Counted from the stretch's first letter, positions 1 through 11,921 are shown. The stretch is DNA of 64,000 nucleotides from Neonectria sp. B-13 (GCA_002682825.1 NOKP01000014.1:507559-571558), one strand, 5' to 3'. Program-made: numbers and translations. Notes: generated by a model from the sequence alone, not told the origin.

Positions 1-3000
1 AAACGGGAGGGAACTCAACGCGCGCCACCGGGGGCACTTTGGTTTCGATGGGCGGCCTCACTGGCGGGTATTCGTAATTAACATGGTCCAATTATACCGG
101 CGTAGGATGCGTGATTGTGTGTCGTACGTGCAAACTCTATCTATCGGCGAGATGAAGCGGAGGAGGGTGTCAAGGTGTTGCAACTTGCATGTGGTTGGCC
201 AAGGCGACAGTCGACTACTATGTACGAATGCCTTAGAAAGTAGGAGTAGACTACAGCAACTCGGAGTTGGACAGGCCCGGGTTTGTCGGAGGTCGGGTCG
301 GCAGCCGGGTTTGCCGGAAGGGGCCATACGTTCTAAGGGCTTCCAAGTTCCAAGGCCGCGCCCAGAGTTCCGGCCTAGACAGGGAGGGGATCCGGGGGAC
401 TGGCATCCCCCGAAGCCGAGATTCTGGCTAGTTTTTCTTAGCCATTCCTCCGGGCGTGTGTGTGTGTGTTTCTTGATGGGATGAGATCACACGCTGGAGG
501 TGTGCTGGGCCGCGCCGGGAGGGCGGGATTTGGAGCCCAAAGGGAAACAAGGTGGCATTAGTGGCTCCGGGACCGCCAAGGTAATTAAGTGGGCTCCGGT
601 CGTACACTGCCCCGGGGAGCCATCTAGCAGCGCCCTAACTCGAAATCGGGTGTTGGAGAAATAGGCGTTGGGTAGGGTAGTGCAGAGGATCAGCTCCCCC
701 ATGTGATGAGGGGGGACGATGAGTTACGAATGGAAGCTAGGGGGTTGTGTTCCGCGTGCGTGTGTGGGCGATGAAACCATGAAGGAAGGGGTTTCCCTCG
801 TCTCTGCGGAGGAACATGTCCCGTTAGTTGTCGGGGACTCACCTCGCAGGCTCATTTCCCCCCTACGGCGAGGGTGGTCAGGACGAGGAAATGCGTACCA
901 TGGAACGGGCTGCCTCTCGCTTGAGCAAGCTGTGGGTTTAGTTAGCACTTTGCGGTTGCAGTAGACATGGTACTGTTGATAACAAATTCCATATCTCACC
1001 TTAATACTGCACACCTCCAAACGCCACCCACGCACCGGTTTGATCTGCCCCAGCCAATTGTTCCCCGCCGCTGGCGCATGCTCTCGTGCTGCAGAGAGCT
1101 CCCGGCCGTTCAATCGCCCATCTTGCCGCGCCTTGGCTGCATGGGTTTGTGACTGCTGCCCTCTGTGCATTGCAGCGCAGCGCAGCGCAGGCAAGGGAGA
1201 GACGACACACCACCACTTTACCACTCCACCCGACTCCGGCATCTTCACTCAACTCACCTTGCAGCTTGCTTTCCTCGCTCTGTCATCTTTTCTCCGTCAT
1301 CCCATCTCCCAGCGGACAATACTCGGTGACTTCCCGTGTGCCCTGGCCTGGCACCCCTACCAACAACCCAACCACTGGACTGCGCGCCGCCAAGCCCAGT
1401 GAGAAGCTGAAGAGGAAAAAGAAAGAAACGAATAACCAAACTAACCATTAAAACAAGAAGCTAGAGCGGGAGATAGAGGCGTAGTTAGTGCACCGCTTCC
1501 GTTTCCAGGTATCACAGTCCATTTTCTTCCCTGTTTGTCAGTTACTTAGTCAGTCTCTAGTTATCAGCTCAGCCTCTGTTTTGCCTGCCCTTCTCGCCAC
1601 TTCTACCCGTAAACTAGCTTGCCTCGGGTCATGACGTGGACCAAGACCAAGGCCCGAACCGCGGCTCTTGCCATCTCCCCCCCCCCTTCAACCCAACCCA
1701 CTTTGAATGGACTGTACATAAACGGACGTACATTGTACACAGCGGCCTGCCAGAGCACAGAAGAGTAATCCCCGTGCGGCGTCTGCGGACTCCATCTCGT
1801 AGACGGAAAAAGTGGGCGGGCCACTCGGGCAGAAATGCACTTGATGCCCACATGCGCCCGTCTTTGACGAGAGAAGAGAATTCGTACAAAGGTTAGATTG
1901 TATGTTCCGTCGTCTGCGAAGGACTGCCTGGCAAAATAGTGAAACCCGTAGCTGCTAGATACCACAGACCACGAGAATCGAATACAGTGTATCAACATCC
2001 ACGACTCCAGGCCTCAAGTTCCAATACTACCTACCTACACACCCTCTCATCTACCCCTCGCACTCACACTTTCCAAAGTCGCACCCCTCCAACCCTCCCC
2101 CATTCCTTGCCTGACTATAACCTTACCTTGGACGGCATCTGGGCTGACCTGCGCCTGGGCCTTGTCCGAGAGTCGCACACTTTTGTTCGCCAACTCGTCG
2201 TCGCATCTCTGCTCCAACCAAACACACAGACGAAGTGAACGGGGGCAAACAGTCCTTCATCTTTTTCTTCATACACACACGCACACACACAACAAACGAG
2301 CTCTTCCTCGTGTCATTTCCCACCCCGTCTTCTCTCATCAACGTCTCTCGCATCTTGTCGCATCTTGTCGCATCTGGCAAATCTCCACCCTTGGCCCGCC
2401 CATCTAATCTCCCTGGCCCTTCAACCTTTTGGCCCAACTGCCGCACCGCACTCGACTGTACGAAGCGAAGTACTGTACTTGTTGTACCCGACTGCTTTCA
2501 TCATCGTTCATTTAGCCTTCGTCTCGACCGGCGCCACTCCCGCTTGTTTTGCTACCAGGCAGACAAACCTTCTCTTCTGTTTCTTCCTCCTCTTGTTCAT
2601 TCTTCCTCCTCTTGAACAACACCACGGTCACCGCACTCGATCTCGCCCTCCGCCCTCGCCTCGCTAATCTTCTGACCGACTGATAAAACTGCCCACCGAC
2701 TCACGGCCCCTGCTTTGCGTCCTGCGTTGTGCTTCTTAAGGCGTCCGAGCCGTTCGCTACTTCCCTCCAATCACTCTCGAGCCCAGAGTTGCTCTTCCCT
2801 TCCCCTCCACTCACCTCCAACTCACCTCCAACTCCTCCAACGCTCGCCTATCGCGCCCTCAAAAACGCCTCCTTCTCACTGTTCTCGCCCGTGCGCTTTT
2901 GCGATTCGCCATCCACCCCAGTCACGTCGCACCAAACAGCCTTTCTTATCGCTTTGCTGCCCTGGTCCTTGGTTGCGTGGATCGTCATCTTGCAGAACGC

Positions 3001-3274
3001 CAAAGGTCCTCGGAGCTCAAGCGCAGAGCTACCTGCTTCAGCCACCGCCGGCCTCAAGACATATCTATCTACCTTACCTTACCTTACCTGACTTCAGGTT
3101 GCCTACATATAACTTGCTGAACACCCAGATCACTCAGCATTGTCCAACGGCATTTTTGTTCTCTTCTCTATTTTCGATTGTCGCGAGTAGAAGAAGCAAG
3201 CATCAGCCCCCGCCGGCTTGTTTGGTTTCTCCCCCCCACCTCCCACCCGCCTCGTCTCTCGAACCGAAAACGAC
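1..3274. other. Intergenic region and long pyrimidine-rich leader of the universal stress protein gene
   Basis: No convincing gene is visible. The reading frames here start at non-ATG codons or overlap each other on both strands without coding character. From about 1200 onward the + strand is rich in C and T, with CA-rich tracts and short tandem words: a CA-type repeat near 2272-2288, a repeated CATCTTGTCG word near 2350-2370 and a CTTAC-type repeat near 3069-3088. This is usual for fungal promoters and 5' untranslated leaders, so most of 1200-3274 probably belongs to the control region of the downstream gene. Confidence 0.6.
2272..2288. repeat. CA-type microsatellite
   Basis: A short imperfect CA run (ACACACGCACACACAC-like) lies within the pyrimidine-rich leader of the universal stress protein gene. 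It has no coding role that I can see. Confidence 0.6.
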
Positions 3275-5759
3275 ATGGCGACGGCCTCAACTGTCCTGCC
3301 TCCACCCGTCCACCGCACCGATTCCGATGTCTCTCCCAAGACGGTCGCGCCGCACAGCTCCAAGAACGACTACTTCCCATGCGACGTCACCACCATCGAT
3401 GGCTCCGGCACTAGTGTGAGGGTCAGTGACGGCGACGAGTCGTCGGCCTGCAAATCGAGCATCTCCTTCGCCCCCGATGTGCCCGTCGCGCGCAGCTCCA
3501 GCCTCGAGAGCGCCGAGAACGACGCTGTGAATGTGAATGTTCACTTGGACCGCAAGGCTTCGATCAGTTCCGTCACCTTTCGCAAGCCGCGCAATCCCTC
3601 TCTGCCCCAGGGCAACTCCAAGCAGACAGACGGTTCGCGGATCCGGGCTAGCTCCCCACCTCACCAAAGGTAAGCAACAGCTGTTCCTCTCGTCTGTTTC
3701 TGTCCCCGTCTTTGTCCCCGTCTCTGTCTGTTTCCTGTCCCTCCCTGCCCCCGCATATTGCCCTTGCTGCTGTCTCAGCTCTCCTCCACCGCGTCGGTCT
3801 CCAAGATCTGATCAAGTTGATCTACTGTTGTGCGACACCGCTCGGATACCATATGCCGATAGCACGACGATCTCTCTTGCGGTTGCGGGTCTGAACGGTG
3901 TTCCGTCCTGTCGTCTGAATCACCATCTCGGCCAGTCTTGCTCTGGACTCATCAATGTCTCGGGTGGAACGGCATTCGTTGCCGTCTGATGGTATACCAA
4001 TCTATCATGATCTACCATGTCGTGTCATGGCTGCTTTCTGTGGGGTGTCAATACGACGCAGGGGCTCAAACTCAATCGTCTCGGCATTCCCTTCCTGTCA
4101 TGCAACCTCGGCATCCGTATTTCTCGCCAACGGGAGCCGACGCGGTGTCGATGATCGGCCGACTCCAAAAGACACTGGCACTGTATCGAAATCCAAAACC
4201 AAGTCCAAGTCCAAGTGGAACCTAAACCACGGTCATCGCCCAGTTTGCTGGTTCTAGCCTTTGGTCTCCACCACGACTGCCGCCATTACCCCGCTGTTCT
4301 CGACTCTTGGTCATGGGCATGTGCGAAATCCTCGTCAGCCAGTCCATGCAGAAAGCTAGTCGCTTCGCTTGGTCAGGCCATCCATCACTGCCACTGTGCC
4401 AATGTGCCCAGCCCAGGGCATGCTGTCGCTCTTTTTAGCCGCAAATTCCCGCAGCCAGTTGACTCCTCTTTGTCGTCACCATTCTCCTCTTCCTACATAC
4501 TCTTATTCCTGCTACTCCAGCTACTCTACCACTATTCCTGCTGTTCAGCTCTCCTTCTTCCACACTCTGCCGTTTACCGCTCCGTGTCCGCGCGTAGGGG
4601 CCACCGCACAACAATGGCGACGCTAACCGAGACATCGCCCGACAGGTTTCAACGGCACATCGCCTTCGACAACCTCCCCGCAGGCGAGCCGACTAAGAAT
4701 AATACAATCTCACTGACACTCAATGTTCGACACAAGGGCTACCAGCCGCGTAGGAGGTCGCGCACCTTCATGGTCGGCGTAGACGAACATGCCTACTCCG
4801 ACTATGCCTTGCAGTGGCTCCTTGACGAGCTCGTCGATGATGGCGACGAGATCGTCTGTGTCCGAGTTATCGAAAAGGAGATTCGTTCCTCCGATTCCAA
4901 GCAATACCAAGAAGATGCGAAGGCCGTCATGGAAGGGATCCAAGAGCGCAACGGTTCCAATCGTGCCGTTAGCATTGTCCTCGAATATGCCGTGGGTAAG
5001 CTTCACGGAACGTTTCAGAAACTGGTTGGTACCCCCATTGCCTTTTTGAACTAAAGTACAATACTAACCGCCACACCATAGATCCAGATGTACCAGCCCG
5101 CCATGCTCATCGTCGGTACCAGGGGTCGATCCCTTGGAGGTCTTCAGGGCCTGGTCAACACCCGCAATTCCTTTTCTAAGTACTGCCTTCAGTACTCGCC
5201 TGTGCCAGTCGTCGTAGTCCGACCGACGGAGAAGCGCCAGAAGAAGAAGACAAAGCGTGCCAAGGATTCGACGCGACAGACATACATCAGCATGTTGGCC
5301 GCGACCCATGGCAAGCACGAGGCCGACAGCGAAGCAAGCAGTACCTATGAGCTTGAGATCCACAACTCCCCCGACGAAGAGGCACACCAGGTGGCACGGG
5401 TTCTGGGACTTCCAGCCAAGTTCGACCCTACAATCAAGCCCTTCAACCCTAGTTTACTGCCCCATTCTCGATCTCCCGGGCCCGCCAGCATCAACGAAAG
5501 TATCAACGAAAGCAATGAAGCCCCCGAAGACCAGCCAGTCATCAAAGATATCGCTGCAATTGGGGATAGCGACGACGACGACGACGACGATGATGACTCT
5601 GCCGAGTTCGAGGTGGTCACGGGCAAGCAGGCGCTAGATAAGCAGAAGTTGGAACAGCTGCACAAGATGGAGGTTGGCGAAGCGGCTGCCTTTAAGATGA
5701 AGGTCGACGACGACGACGATGACGATGAGGACTCATCGGAGCAGAAAGCCACATCATAG
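3275..5759 (+). CDS. Universal stress protein (UspA-like) family protein
   Basis: Three-exon model: 3275-3669, 4646-5024, 5082-5759, giving 483 aa; phases close at both junctions. Exon 1 encodes a Ser/Pro-rich N-terminus. Exons 2 and 3 carry the UspA-like domain (about residues 155-305), recognisable by the core FMVGVDEHAYSDYALQWLL and, after intron 2, LIVGTRGRSLGG followed by the C-terminal strand PVVVVRP. A Lys-rich linker follows, then an acidic tail with two Asp runs (about residues 422-430 and 467-473). UspA-like domains bind nucleotides and are linked to stress tolerance; the role of this fungal subfamily is not well defined. Intron 1 is unusually long (976 nt) while intron 2 (57 nt, branch CTAAC near 5063) is normal. 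The start has an in-frame ATG in an AACGACATGG context. The TAG stop is followed in the same frame by 250 further open codons (see findings). Confidence 0.9.
3670..4645 (+). promoter_or_regulatory. Long first intron that may hold an alternative promoter and start codon
   Basis: This intron runs from the donor GTAAGC to an acceptor CAG that keeps the frame. It is about ten times longer than other introns in the window. Its last 200 nt are pyrimidine-rich, like a fungal promoter or leader, and end in ACAACAATGG: an ATG at 4614 in a strong context and in frame with exon 2. A transcript starting here would encode a shorter protein of 382 aa with a different 11-residue N-terminus and an intact UspA domain. 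Seen: the in-frame ATG and the composition. Inferred: promoter activity. Confidence 0.45.
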
Positions 5760-6509
5760 AAGATGAAGGCCGGGAAACGCACCAAAAGTATCACTGATAT
5801 TCGAAACACGAACCAGCACGACCTATCTGGCCCTGTTGACATCAACATTTCACGAGACAAGGAGCCACTGCCAATCCGGCTCAATCATGATCAGACGCTC
5901 AATATTATGGAGCCTCTGGGTAGTGGTGGGGAAGCCACAGTGCACCATGCAACTGAATTGGAGCCGACATGGTTGATGGACAATCACCACTCAATGAATA
6001 GAGAAGTACGGGATAGGAATAATGTCGAATTGAAGCGACTTTATCCGACCCGGGGGGACGAAGGGTACAATCTTGATGGAGAGGCACTCGACGGGATACG
6101 AGCCCCCACAGAACATGCCACGGACCAGGAGGGCTTGGGACGAGTTGGGGAACCAACACCAGGCCCTGAACCTGAACCCGAGGATTTACCTCGGTCCGAT
6201 GCCACATTCGCCTGCTCGGAAGAGGAGGCAAAGAACGGACAATGTGACATTTCTATGAGGCAAAGGCCGGGGAACTTGGCCCGTTCACACAGCGATACTA
6301 TCATGCGAGCTCCACGCACTCCTGAAGAGGTTCCCGGAGTACCTCCCGACCAGGTCAGGAGAGTGAATCGACAGCTGTTTGGGATGCTGAGGAGAGATGT
6401 ACGGCGTCGCGTGGAAGAGGCGAACGCAGCACATGAGCACGACGACCTTAGACGGCATGGTGTCTCAACCAGAGATTTTGCTGTTGGTGAAGATGCAAAT
6501 CTGACTTAG
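5760..6509 (+). other. Open frame continuing the universal stress protein frame after its TAG stop
   Basis: Directly after the TAG at 5757-5759 the same frame stays open for 249 codons to a TAG at 6507-6509, with an ATG only one codon downstream (5763). The encoded sequence is hydrophilic, with an acidic Pro/Glu stretch and an Arg-rich helix-like segment near its end. I recognise no domain. Third-position GC looks lower than in the preceding exon (about half over the first 46 codons that I counted), so the coding signal is weak. It could be a lost or read-through C-terminal extension, a separate small gene, or 3' UTR that is open by chance. Confidence 0.3.
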
Positions 6510-7925
6510 AGAGTAAAGGACGAGATGCCAGACAGCGAAGAAGCCTCCGAACCGACGCACGACACTGAAGAAGTTGAAGGCGAAGATGAAGAGGCTGTCC
6601 AGTCTCCCGAGAGGCCGTAGGCATGGTTGACAGGGTGCCGCTGCTGCTGGGGCTGTAGACGGAGCGAGGAGGACTGAAACATGTCCAGAAGTTCTTCGAC
6701 TGCCCGGCACTGGAATGGCGAAGGGAGCTCGTATAGCCTGTTTGTGGCTTATGCACGCTGTGGTGTCAGTAAACAGAAGACAGTCGTTTGTCTATAGCGG
6801 TTGAATGACATCAGTTGACACAAATTTGCCTACATGATGCGGTATCGTATTCGCGCGAGTGAAATTACGGCTCGTACTGTTGGGATAATACGGCTTTGTG
6901 ATCCACCTAAACATGCGAGAGAACTGGGAATGCCCTTTAATAAACCCAGGTTTGACCGGCAACGCCATTACATGGACATATGCTTAACTCGGCGTTGACT
7001 GGCCATCGGGTCAGGCTGGCTTGGATGGATGCTTGGCTCCCACGTTGTCACGTCGTGTGGCGGGGCACTTTGCCCTGGTAGTGCTTGCGTATAGCGCCTC
7101 CCCGAAGCCATGTGCCACTGCCCACTGAATCTAGGCCGATTACTTACAGGGAATTAGCTTCCCCTCTTAGGCGTTGGCGAACGGCTCGAGGGGCAATATG
7201 GAAAACGTCTTTGTTCACAGCGCAGTGTGAAATAGGCGCGTAGCGAGTCAGCGCATGATGGCCTGGAGCCGGCCCCCCCTGACGTCGTGCTGCATTAGCG
7301 AATCAAGGCACTGGAAGTGGTTCAATTTGGGGGCTACTGCAGCCTGAGGCCACAGGAACGGGCGCTCCGCTTTCAGTGACGATGGTGGGAGGGAGAGAGG
7401 GAGGGAGGGAACGAAGAAGGGAAGGAGCTCCACGAAGTCACGGATGACTGCGCAAGCCAACACGTCAGCCCGTAAAATACAATCTTCAATTTTCAATCTC
7501 CAATCTCCAATCTTCAATCTTCAGAATTTATCGTGAAATACCTTACTCCCAGAGAACTCGAACCGAAAACTCGAACTCGACGTTGCACAAACCCCGGATG
7601 CGCTTCGATTTGGTCTTGGCGGACGTATGCGACGACGAAGCCCTGGCCACTGCGACCGTGATAACGACCCTTGCTTTGCCTGGTGACGTCGTGCACCGGT
7701 GTTTTTGAAGACGGGGAATAATCGCGACGGCTTTATTGATGGGGGTTTTACTACGACGATTGCAATAGACGACGAATTCGAATTCGATAGACGATTCCAA
7801 ACGACGGAACAAAGCATCATAGACGGCGCCGAGAAACGACTGTCTTCGACGACGACGACGACGACAACGTCGCAAAACAGAGGGACGAAACCCAGCCCGA
7901 CGATACGATACATCACCACAACTCA
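6510..7925. other. Intergenic region, 3' end of the stress protein gene and promoter of the GPHR-like gene
   Basis: No gene is supported. The stretch just before 7926 holds a (GAC)n run at 7848-7865 and an ACAACTCAATG start context for the next gene. Frames on the minus strand near 7520-7926 are artefacts of this repeat. Confidence 0.6.
7848..7865. repeat. (GAC)6 trinucleotide repeat
   Basis: Six GAC units lie in the presumed 5' leader, about 60 nt before the start of the GPHR-like gene. Confidence 0.8.
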
Positions 7926-9566
7926 ATGTGGCCCTTTTCGAGTTGCGGCGCCGACGCCTGCGAGGCTGTCAACCCGCGCGCCATCACCACCTCGGTCGTC
8001 CTCGCCGCCCTCCCCTTCCTCGCCGTCTTCGCCGCCGTTACTCTCCTCGTCGTCCGCCACGTCTTTCCCCGCCTGAACCGCGCAGCCGAGGCCCGCGACG
8101 GCGAGGACCATGTCCTGCCGTCCCACGCGCCGCCCGCCTTGCGTGCCGCTCACGCCGAGCACGGCTCAAAGAGTTGGCAGCGCCGGGGGGCTGCGTGGAC
8201 CTTTGGCGTGACGGTTGGGCTGGCAGCGACGCTGGGCGCACTCATCATGGATGAGATTATGGAGCTGGCTAATCCGACGTCGAGGAACTTGGCACTGAGG
8301 ATCACTGTCCCGGCGCTCCTCTTTGTGCTCATCGTGCTCGTGCCCTGGCTTGAGTGCCGGTCCATGGTCACCAGCGCTGGTTGGAGTTTCCAGCGGACAG
8401 CCAAGGGCAAGTTCCCGAGAATTGCGTGGGGATTGCACACTGCGCTCTTCACGGGATGGCTCTTCGCCTTTTGGTCCGTCGGCCGGGCCGTCCCCAAGAA
8501 CGCTATGAGGGTCATGCCCGAGGAGACCAGCTTTTCCGAGTCCCTGACACGGGGCTGCCTCGAGCGCATCGGCGTCGTGGGCATCACGCTCATGGCTCTG
8601 CTTTCGGGCTTCGCTTCCGTATCGTCCCCCTGGCACACCTTTGCCGATGCGTCGGCGCGGCGCAAAAGACCCGTTACCGAAGCGGACGTCAACCGGAAGC
8701 AAGCCGGGCTGGACGCGACCAACGAGATGCTTGCGACAAAGCGACACCGATTACAATTTCTGGAGCGCAAGGCGGCGGAGAGGCAAGGCGCGTCGTCGGC
8801 CAAGGGCAGTGGGTTGGTTGGCAAGGTTATGGGCTCCCTGCGCGGTGGCTCTGCGGACGAGACCGAGATGAAGTCGCTGCGCCTTGAGATCTCGGGACTG
8901 GAAACCATGCAGGCGAACCTGGCGTCTGGTCTTTCGCTCTTAAGGGGTCGTCGCTCTGCCACGGCCCGCGCCAGCACAGCCTTGGGCCGCCTCCTCTTCG
9001 TCCCCTCATATCTCTTTAGCTTCTACTGCCTCTACCGTATCGTTGCGACGTCTCTTACAACCTTGCGACGCGCATCCTCGCCCTCAACAAGCTTCGCCAG
9101 CAGCGACCCCATCAACCGATTCTTGTCCTTGCTCGCGCGCCACTGGGACCCGAAGCTTGACCAACTAGCATGGGCGCGCCTTATCAGCTTTGCCCTCAGC
9201 GGTGTCATTCTGGTCGCCAGTGCCAACAGTGTTGTACAGACCTTCCACCTCTTTGCCAAGTGGACGCCCGGCCTTCTCCGCCAGGCACAGGCGAACCTGG
9301 CGCTCGTGGTCGGGCAGATCGCTGCGACATACGTCATCTCCTCGTCGCTGCTATTGCGCAGCCAACTGCCCACGGCGCTCGGCTCAGCGGTCGGAGGCGT
9401 GCTCCGCGGCGCGCTGAGTCCTGGGTTCGTGGACGGGTGGTTTGAGGGCTGGTTCCTGACGGGCAGTCTACTAACGGCTGTGGGGATCTGGATTGGGCGG
9501 AAGCTGAGCGGAGACGAGGATTGGGACGAATACGGGATGGAGGAGATGGGAGCCAAGAGGTCTTAG
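7926..9566 (+). CDS. GPHR/GPR89-type (GTG-like) multi-spanning membrane protein
   Basis: Intronless, 546 aa, ATG in CAATGTGG context. Roughly nine hydrophobic segments can be read: near residues 20-45, 90-115, 125-145, 168-190, 218-240, 358-385, 425-450, 462-485 and 510-528. Between the fifth and sixth lies a long hydrophilic loop (about 245-350) with Lys/Arg/Glu heptad-like sequence, as expected for the coiled-coil loop of the Golgi pH regulator family. The phrase LLSGFASVSSPW at the end of the fifth segment and the segment SYLFSFYCLYRI are typical of GPHR/GPR89 proteins. Animal members affect Golgi acidification and plant members were described as GTG proteins; the fungal role is unclear. 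Located probably in Golgi or another endomembrane. The length is normal for fungal members. Confidence 0.88.
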   Translation: MWPFSSCGADACEAVNPRAITTSVVLAALPFLAVFAAVTLLVVRHVFPRLNRAAEARDGEDHVLPSHAPPALRAAHAEHGSKSWQRRGAAWTFGVTVGLAATLGALIMDEIMELANPTSRNLALRITVPALLFVLIVLVPWLECRSMVTSAGWSFQRTAKGKFPRIAWGLHTALFTGWLFAFWSVGRAVPKNAMRVMPEETSFSESLTRGCLERIGVVGITLMALLSGFASVSSPWHTFADASARRKRPVTEADVNRKQAGLDATNEMLATKRHRLQFLERKAAERQGASSAKGSGLVGKVMGSLRGGSADETEMKSLRLEISGLETMQANLASGLSLLRGRRSATARASTALGRLLFVPSYLFSFYCLYRIVATSLTTLRRASSPSTSFASSDPINRFLSLLARHWDPKLDQLAWARLISFALSGVILVASANSVVQTFHLFAKWTPGLLRQAQANLALVVGQIAATYVISSSLLLRSQLPTALGSAVGGVLRGALSPGFVDGWFEGWFLTGSLLTAVGIWIGRKLSGDEDWDEYGMEEMGAKRS

Positions 9567-10344
9567 GATCTGGTCTGTTACGAAGCGAGCACAGGGCGGA
9601 ATAACGCCTTGTTGTGTACGAATACATGCAAACATGCAGGGCTTTCGGCGTTTAGAGGGAGTATGAAGAGGGTTCCAGCCGGTTAGGAAAACACGTACCT
9701 GGCTTTGGGCGGAGGAGCATATAGTGAACTGAGCATCATTTCCTTCATGATTCTTGATAGTTGGGTTTCCCCGACAAAGTGGACTCGGAGCACTTGCATT
9801 CCGTTTCAACCCCGACCCGAATCTTGGTTAAGAAAGACAACCAGTGGTGGAAAGGACCGAGCGAGACTCAAGTCAGCCTTGGTTTCTTTGGGGAAGAGAC
9901 CCGGTTTGCAAGGCACACTGGTGTTGGGCGATGCCTAGTAAAGGGTGGAGTTGTCTCAACGACTAGTCAGGCTGACACGACAGTTGCTGTGCTATGCGAG
10001 GCAGCAGCATAACTGATGGCGAAGTCTGCCTTTCGAGGTATCAATTTTGTTGCCTGAATTGGCTCTTTGCTTATCTTTTAGGAGGGAGTTGTTGAGGGGA
10101 AGAGAGTCAGCTGGGGAGGTATATATACTCGGTGGTTGTGTGAAGAGGGAGGGAGGTTGTGGGGGTTGAATCATCAGCGCGGTATTCCCTCATTCGGCAA
10201 TAGACGTTCTGCTTTACGACTCGCAACTCCCAGCTCACAAGGCCAACTGCAAGGCCAACTCCAACTGTAGCTGTCTTCCACGACAACTCAACCTACCTAC
10301 CTACCACCAACCTCAAATCCCACATACCCAACCCTCCGGCAACA
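9567..10344. other. Intergenic region, promoter of the NUDIX gene
   Basis: No gene visible. It contains the 3' end of the GPHR-like gene and the promoter of the NUDIX gene, including a TATA box near 10120. Confidence 0.6.
10120..10127 (+). promoter_or_regulatory. TATA box of the NUDIX gene
   Basis: TATATATA in an otherwise GC-balanced promoter, about 218 nt upstream of the ATG at 10345. The 5' leader downstream of it is C/A-rich with repeated CTACC words near 10290, typical for fungal leaders. Confidence 0.55.
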
Positions 10345-10977
10345 ATGGCAGACCAACCCCCGACCTCCTACACCGTCTCCCCGGCCCTGCTCCGCTACAG
10401 CACCACGTCCCCGGCCGCGCTGCTCGCCGCCAACCCGGACATCGACAACCTCATCGCCGGCGCCGTCGTCACCAACCCGCGCGGCCTCATCCTGCTGCTG
10501 CGCCGCGCCGCCACCGACTCCTGGCCGCTGCGCTGGGAAGTCCCCGGCGGCAGCGTCGACGCCGACGACGCCAGCCTCGTCGCCGCCGCCGTGCGCGAGC
10601 TGTGGGAGGAGACGGGCCTGCGCGCCACGGCCGCCACGGCTGCGGTGCGGCTGCTCGACGAGATCCACCTCGGCGATGAGACCAAGGCCGAAGCCGGAGC
10701 CGGAGCCGAGGGCGAGGTTGAGCTGCGCATGAAGGACGACCTGTGCCTCTTCCGCGAGACCGGCAACGTCTGGGCCAAGCTCACGGCCTGGGTCGACGTC
10801 GAGACCTGCGACGCCGTCGTGGTGCGCGACGACGAACACGCCGAGTGGACGTGGGTCACCGAGGAGGAGGCGCGACTGAGGAGGTTTGCCGATGGGCGTG
10901 AGCTGGACTTTGTGAGCGAGGGAGTGAGGCGGACTGTGTTGGAAGGCTTCCGACTGTGGAAGCAGGCTCAGCAATAA
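10345..10977 (+). CDS. NUDIX hydrolase
   Basis: Intronless, 210 aa, start in ACAATGGC context. A NUDIX fold is indicated by the strand VVTNPRGLILLLRR (about 41-54), WEVPGGSVD (64-72) and the NUDIX box core RELWEETGL at 84-92. The two glutamates at 88-89 are the expected metal ligands. The spacing between the glycines and the REL core is one residue longer than the textbook box, and the first acidic position of the box is Ala, so the box is degenerate at its start. NUDIX enzymes hydrolyse a nucleoside diphosphate linked to another group; the substrate cannot be told from sequence. No targeting signal is evident, so it is probably cytosolic. Codon usage is extremely GC-rich at third positions (long runs of GCC, GAC, CTG), suggesting strong expression or a GC-biased local context. 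Confidence 0.9.
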   Translation: MADQPPTSYTVSPALLRYSTTSPAALLAANPDIDNLIAGAVVTNPRGLILLLRRAATDSWPLRWEVPGGSVDADDASLVAAAVRELWEETGLRATAATAAVRLLDEIHLGDETKAEAGAGAEGEVELRMKDDLCLFRETGNVWAKLTAWVDVETCDAVVVRDDEHAEWTWVTEEEARLRRFADGRELDFVSEGVRRTVLEGFRLWKQAQQ

Positions 10978-11921
10978 CTCTCGAAAGAAGACTGGTTGAT
11001 GCTAATAGACGTGGTTCACGAGAGAACACCATAGCAACAAGAAGTCGTCGACTAATAAACATACTCTTCTTCTCATTGTGTTGCCATCTAATCGTCTACG
11101 GAGCCATCACGGACTTATACCCAATGCCATCCATCCTCGACAAGACCGGTACCAACACCATCCCTTCTCCCCCTCCCCCATACAACACAAAGCCACAAGA
11201 CGTAATGAAGGAAAAAAGCACAGTACATTTCATTGATCCGTAAATCACCTAGCATATAGAACCCCCTTTACCCCGTTCCACTCCAGAAAAAAGAAACCGA
11301 GTTGGGGTGGTTCATTGCGCTAAGCTGGCCTGATCGTCATCAAAACATCAAGGAAACAAAGCATCCAGTCCCTCCTTTTCTTCCCGCATTTCATCAACAT
11401 GAAAAGAAATCGTTTAAGAGAGAGCTGTGATCATTCAACGCATGCCACGTTTCAATCCATCCATCCATCCATTCATCCATTCGCCACCATTCTTTTAACT
11501 TTTCTGTCTCGAAACGCCGAGGGCTCATGCTCCAAAAGCGTCCATCATCCTCCCCCTTCACATCCCAACGAGCAGATGGAAAGGGGCCACGGAACCTTTC
11601 GAGTCCAACTTGGAACGCGTCAGATAGGGAAACCAAGATGGCCTAGATCAAACGATGACCAAGACAGGGGAGGGCCGATTGCCCATAAACCCCATGTTCC
11701 CAGCACACCGAAGATCCATGCCGTCGGGGGGTTCCATGTCCCAGTAACTCCCATTGCTGGAGGATACAAGCAGAGGGATTTGCTCGCGAGGAGGGTAAAA
11801 GAGTCCGGGACGCAACCGGGTTGTCCAAAGAGGGGGGAGGTCCGCACGATGGTACATCTTGCGACGGCATTTCTAGTCGCAAAACCGGAAGGAAACGGGG
11901 CCATATGTACACATGTTAAAG
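10978..11921. other. Convergent 3' regions of the NUDIX and eIF4B genes
   Basis: The two flanking genes point at each other. The stretch contains a CCAT repeat near 11456-11480 and no supported gene. A + strand open frame at 11399-12199 is antisense to the 3' part of eIF4B and is not coding-like. Confidence 0.6.

Noticed and set aside
724..1248. 174-codon minus-strand frame at the left edge
   Set aside because: No recognisable domain and composition typical of non-coding promoter DNA; overlaps other open frames on both strands.
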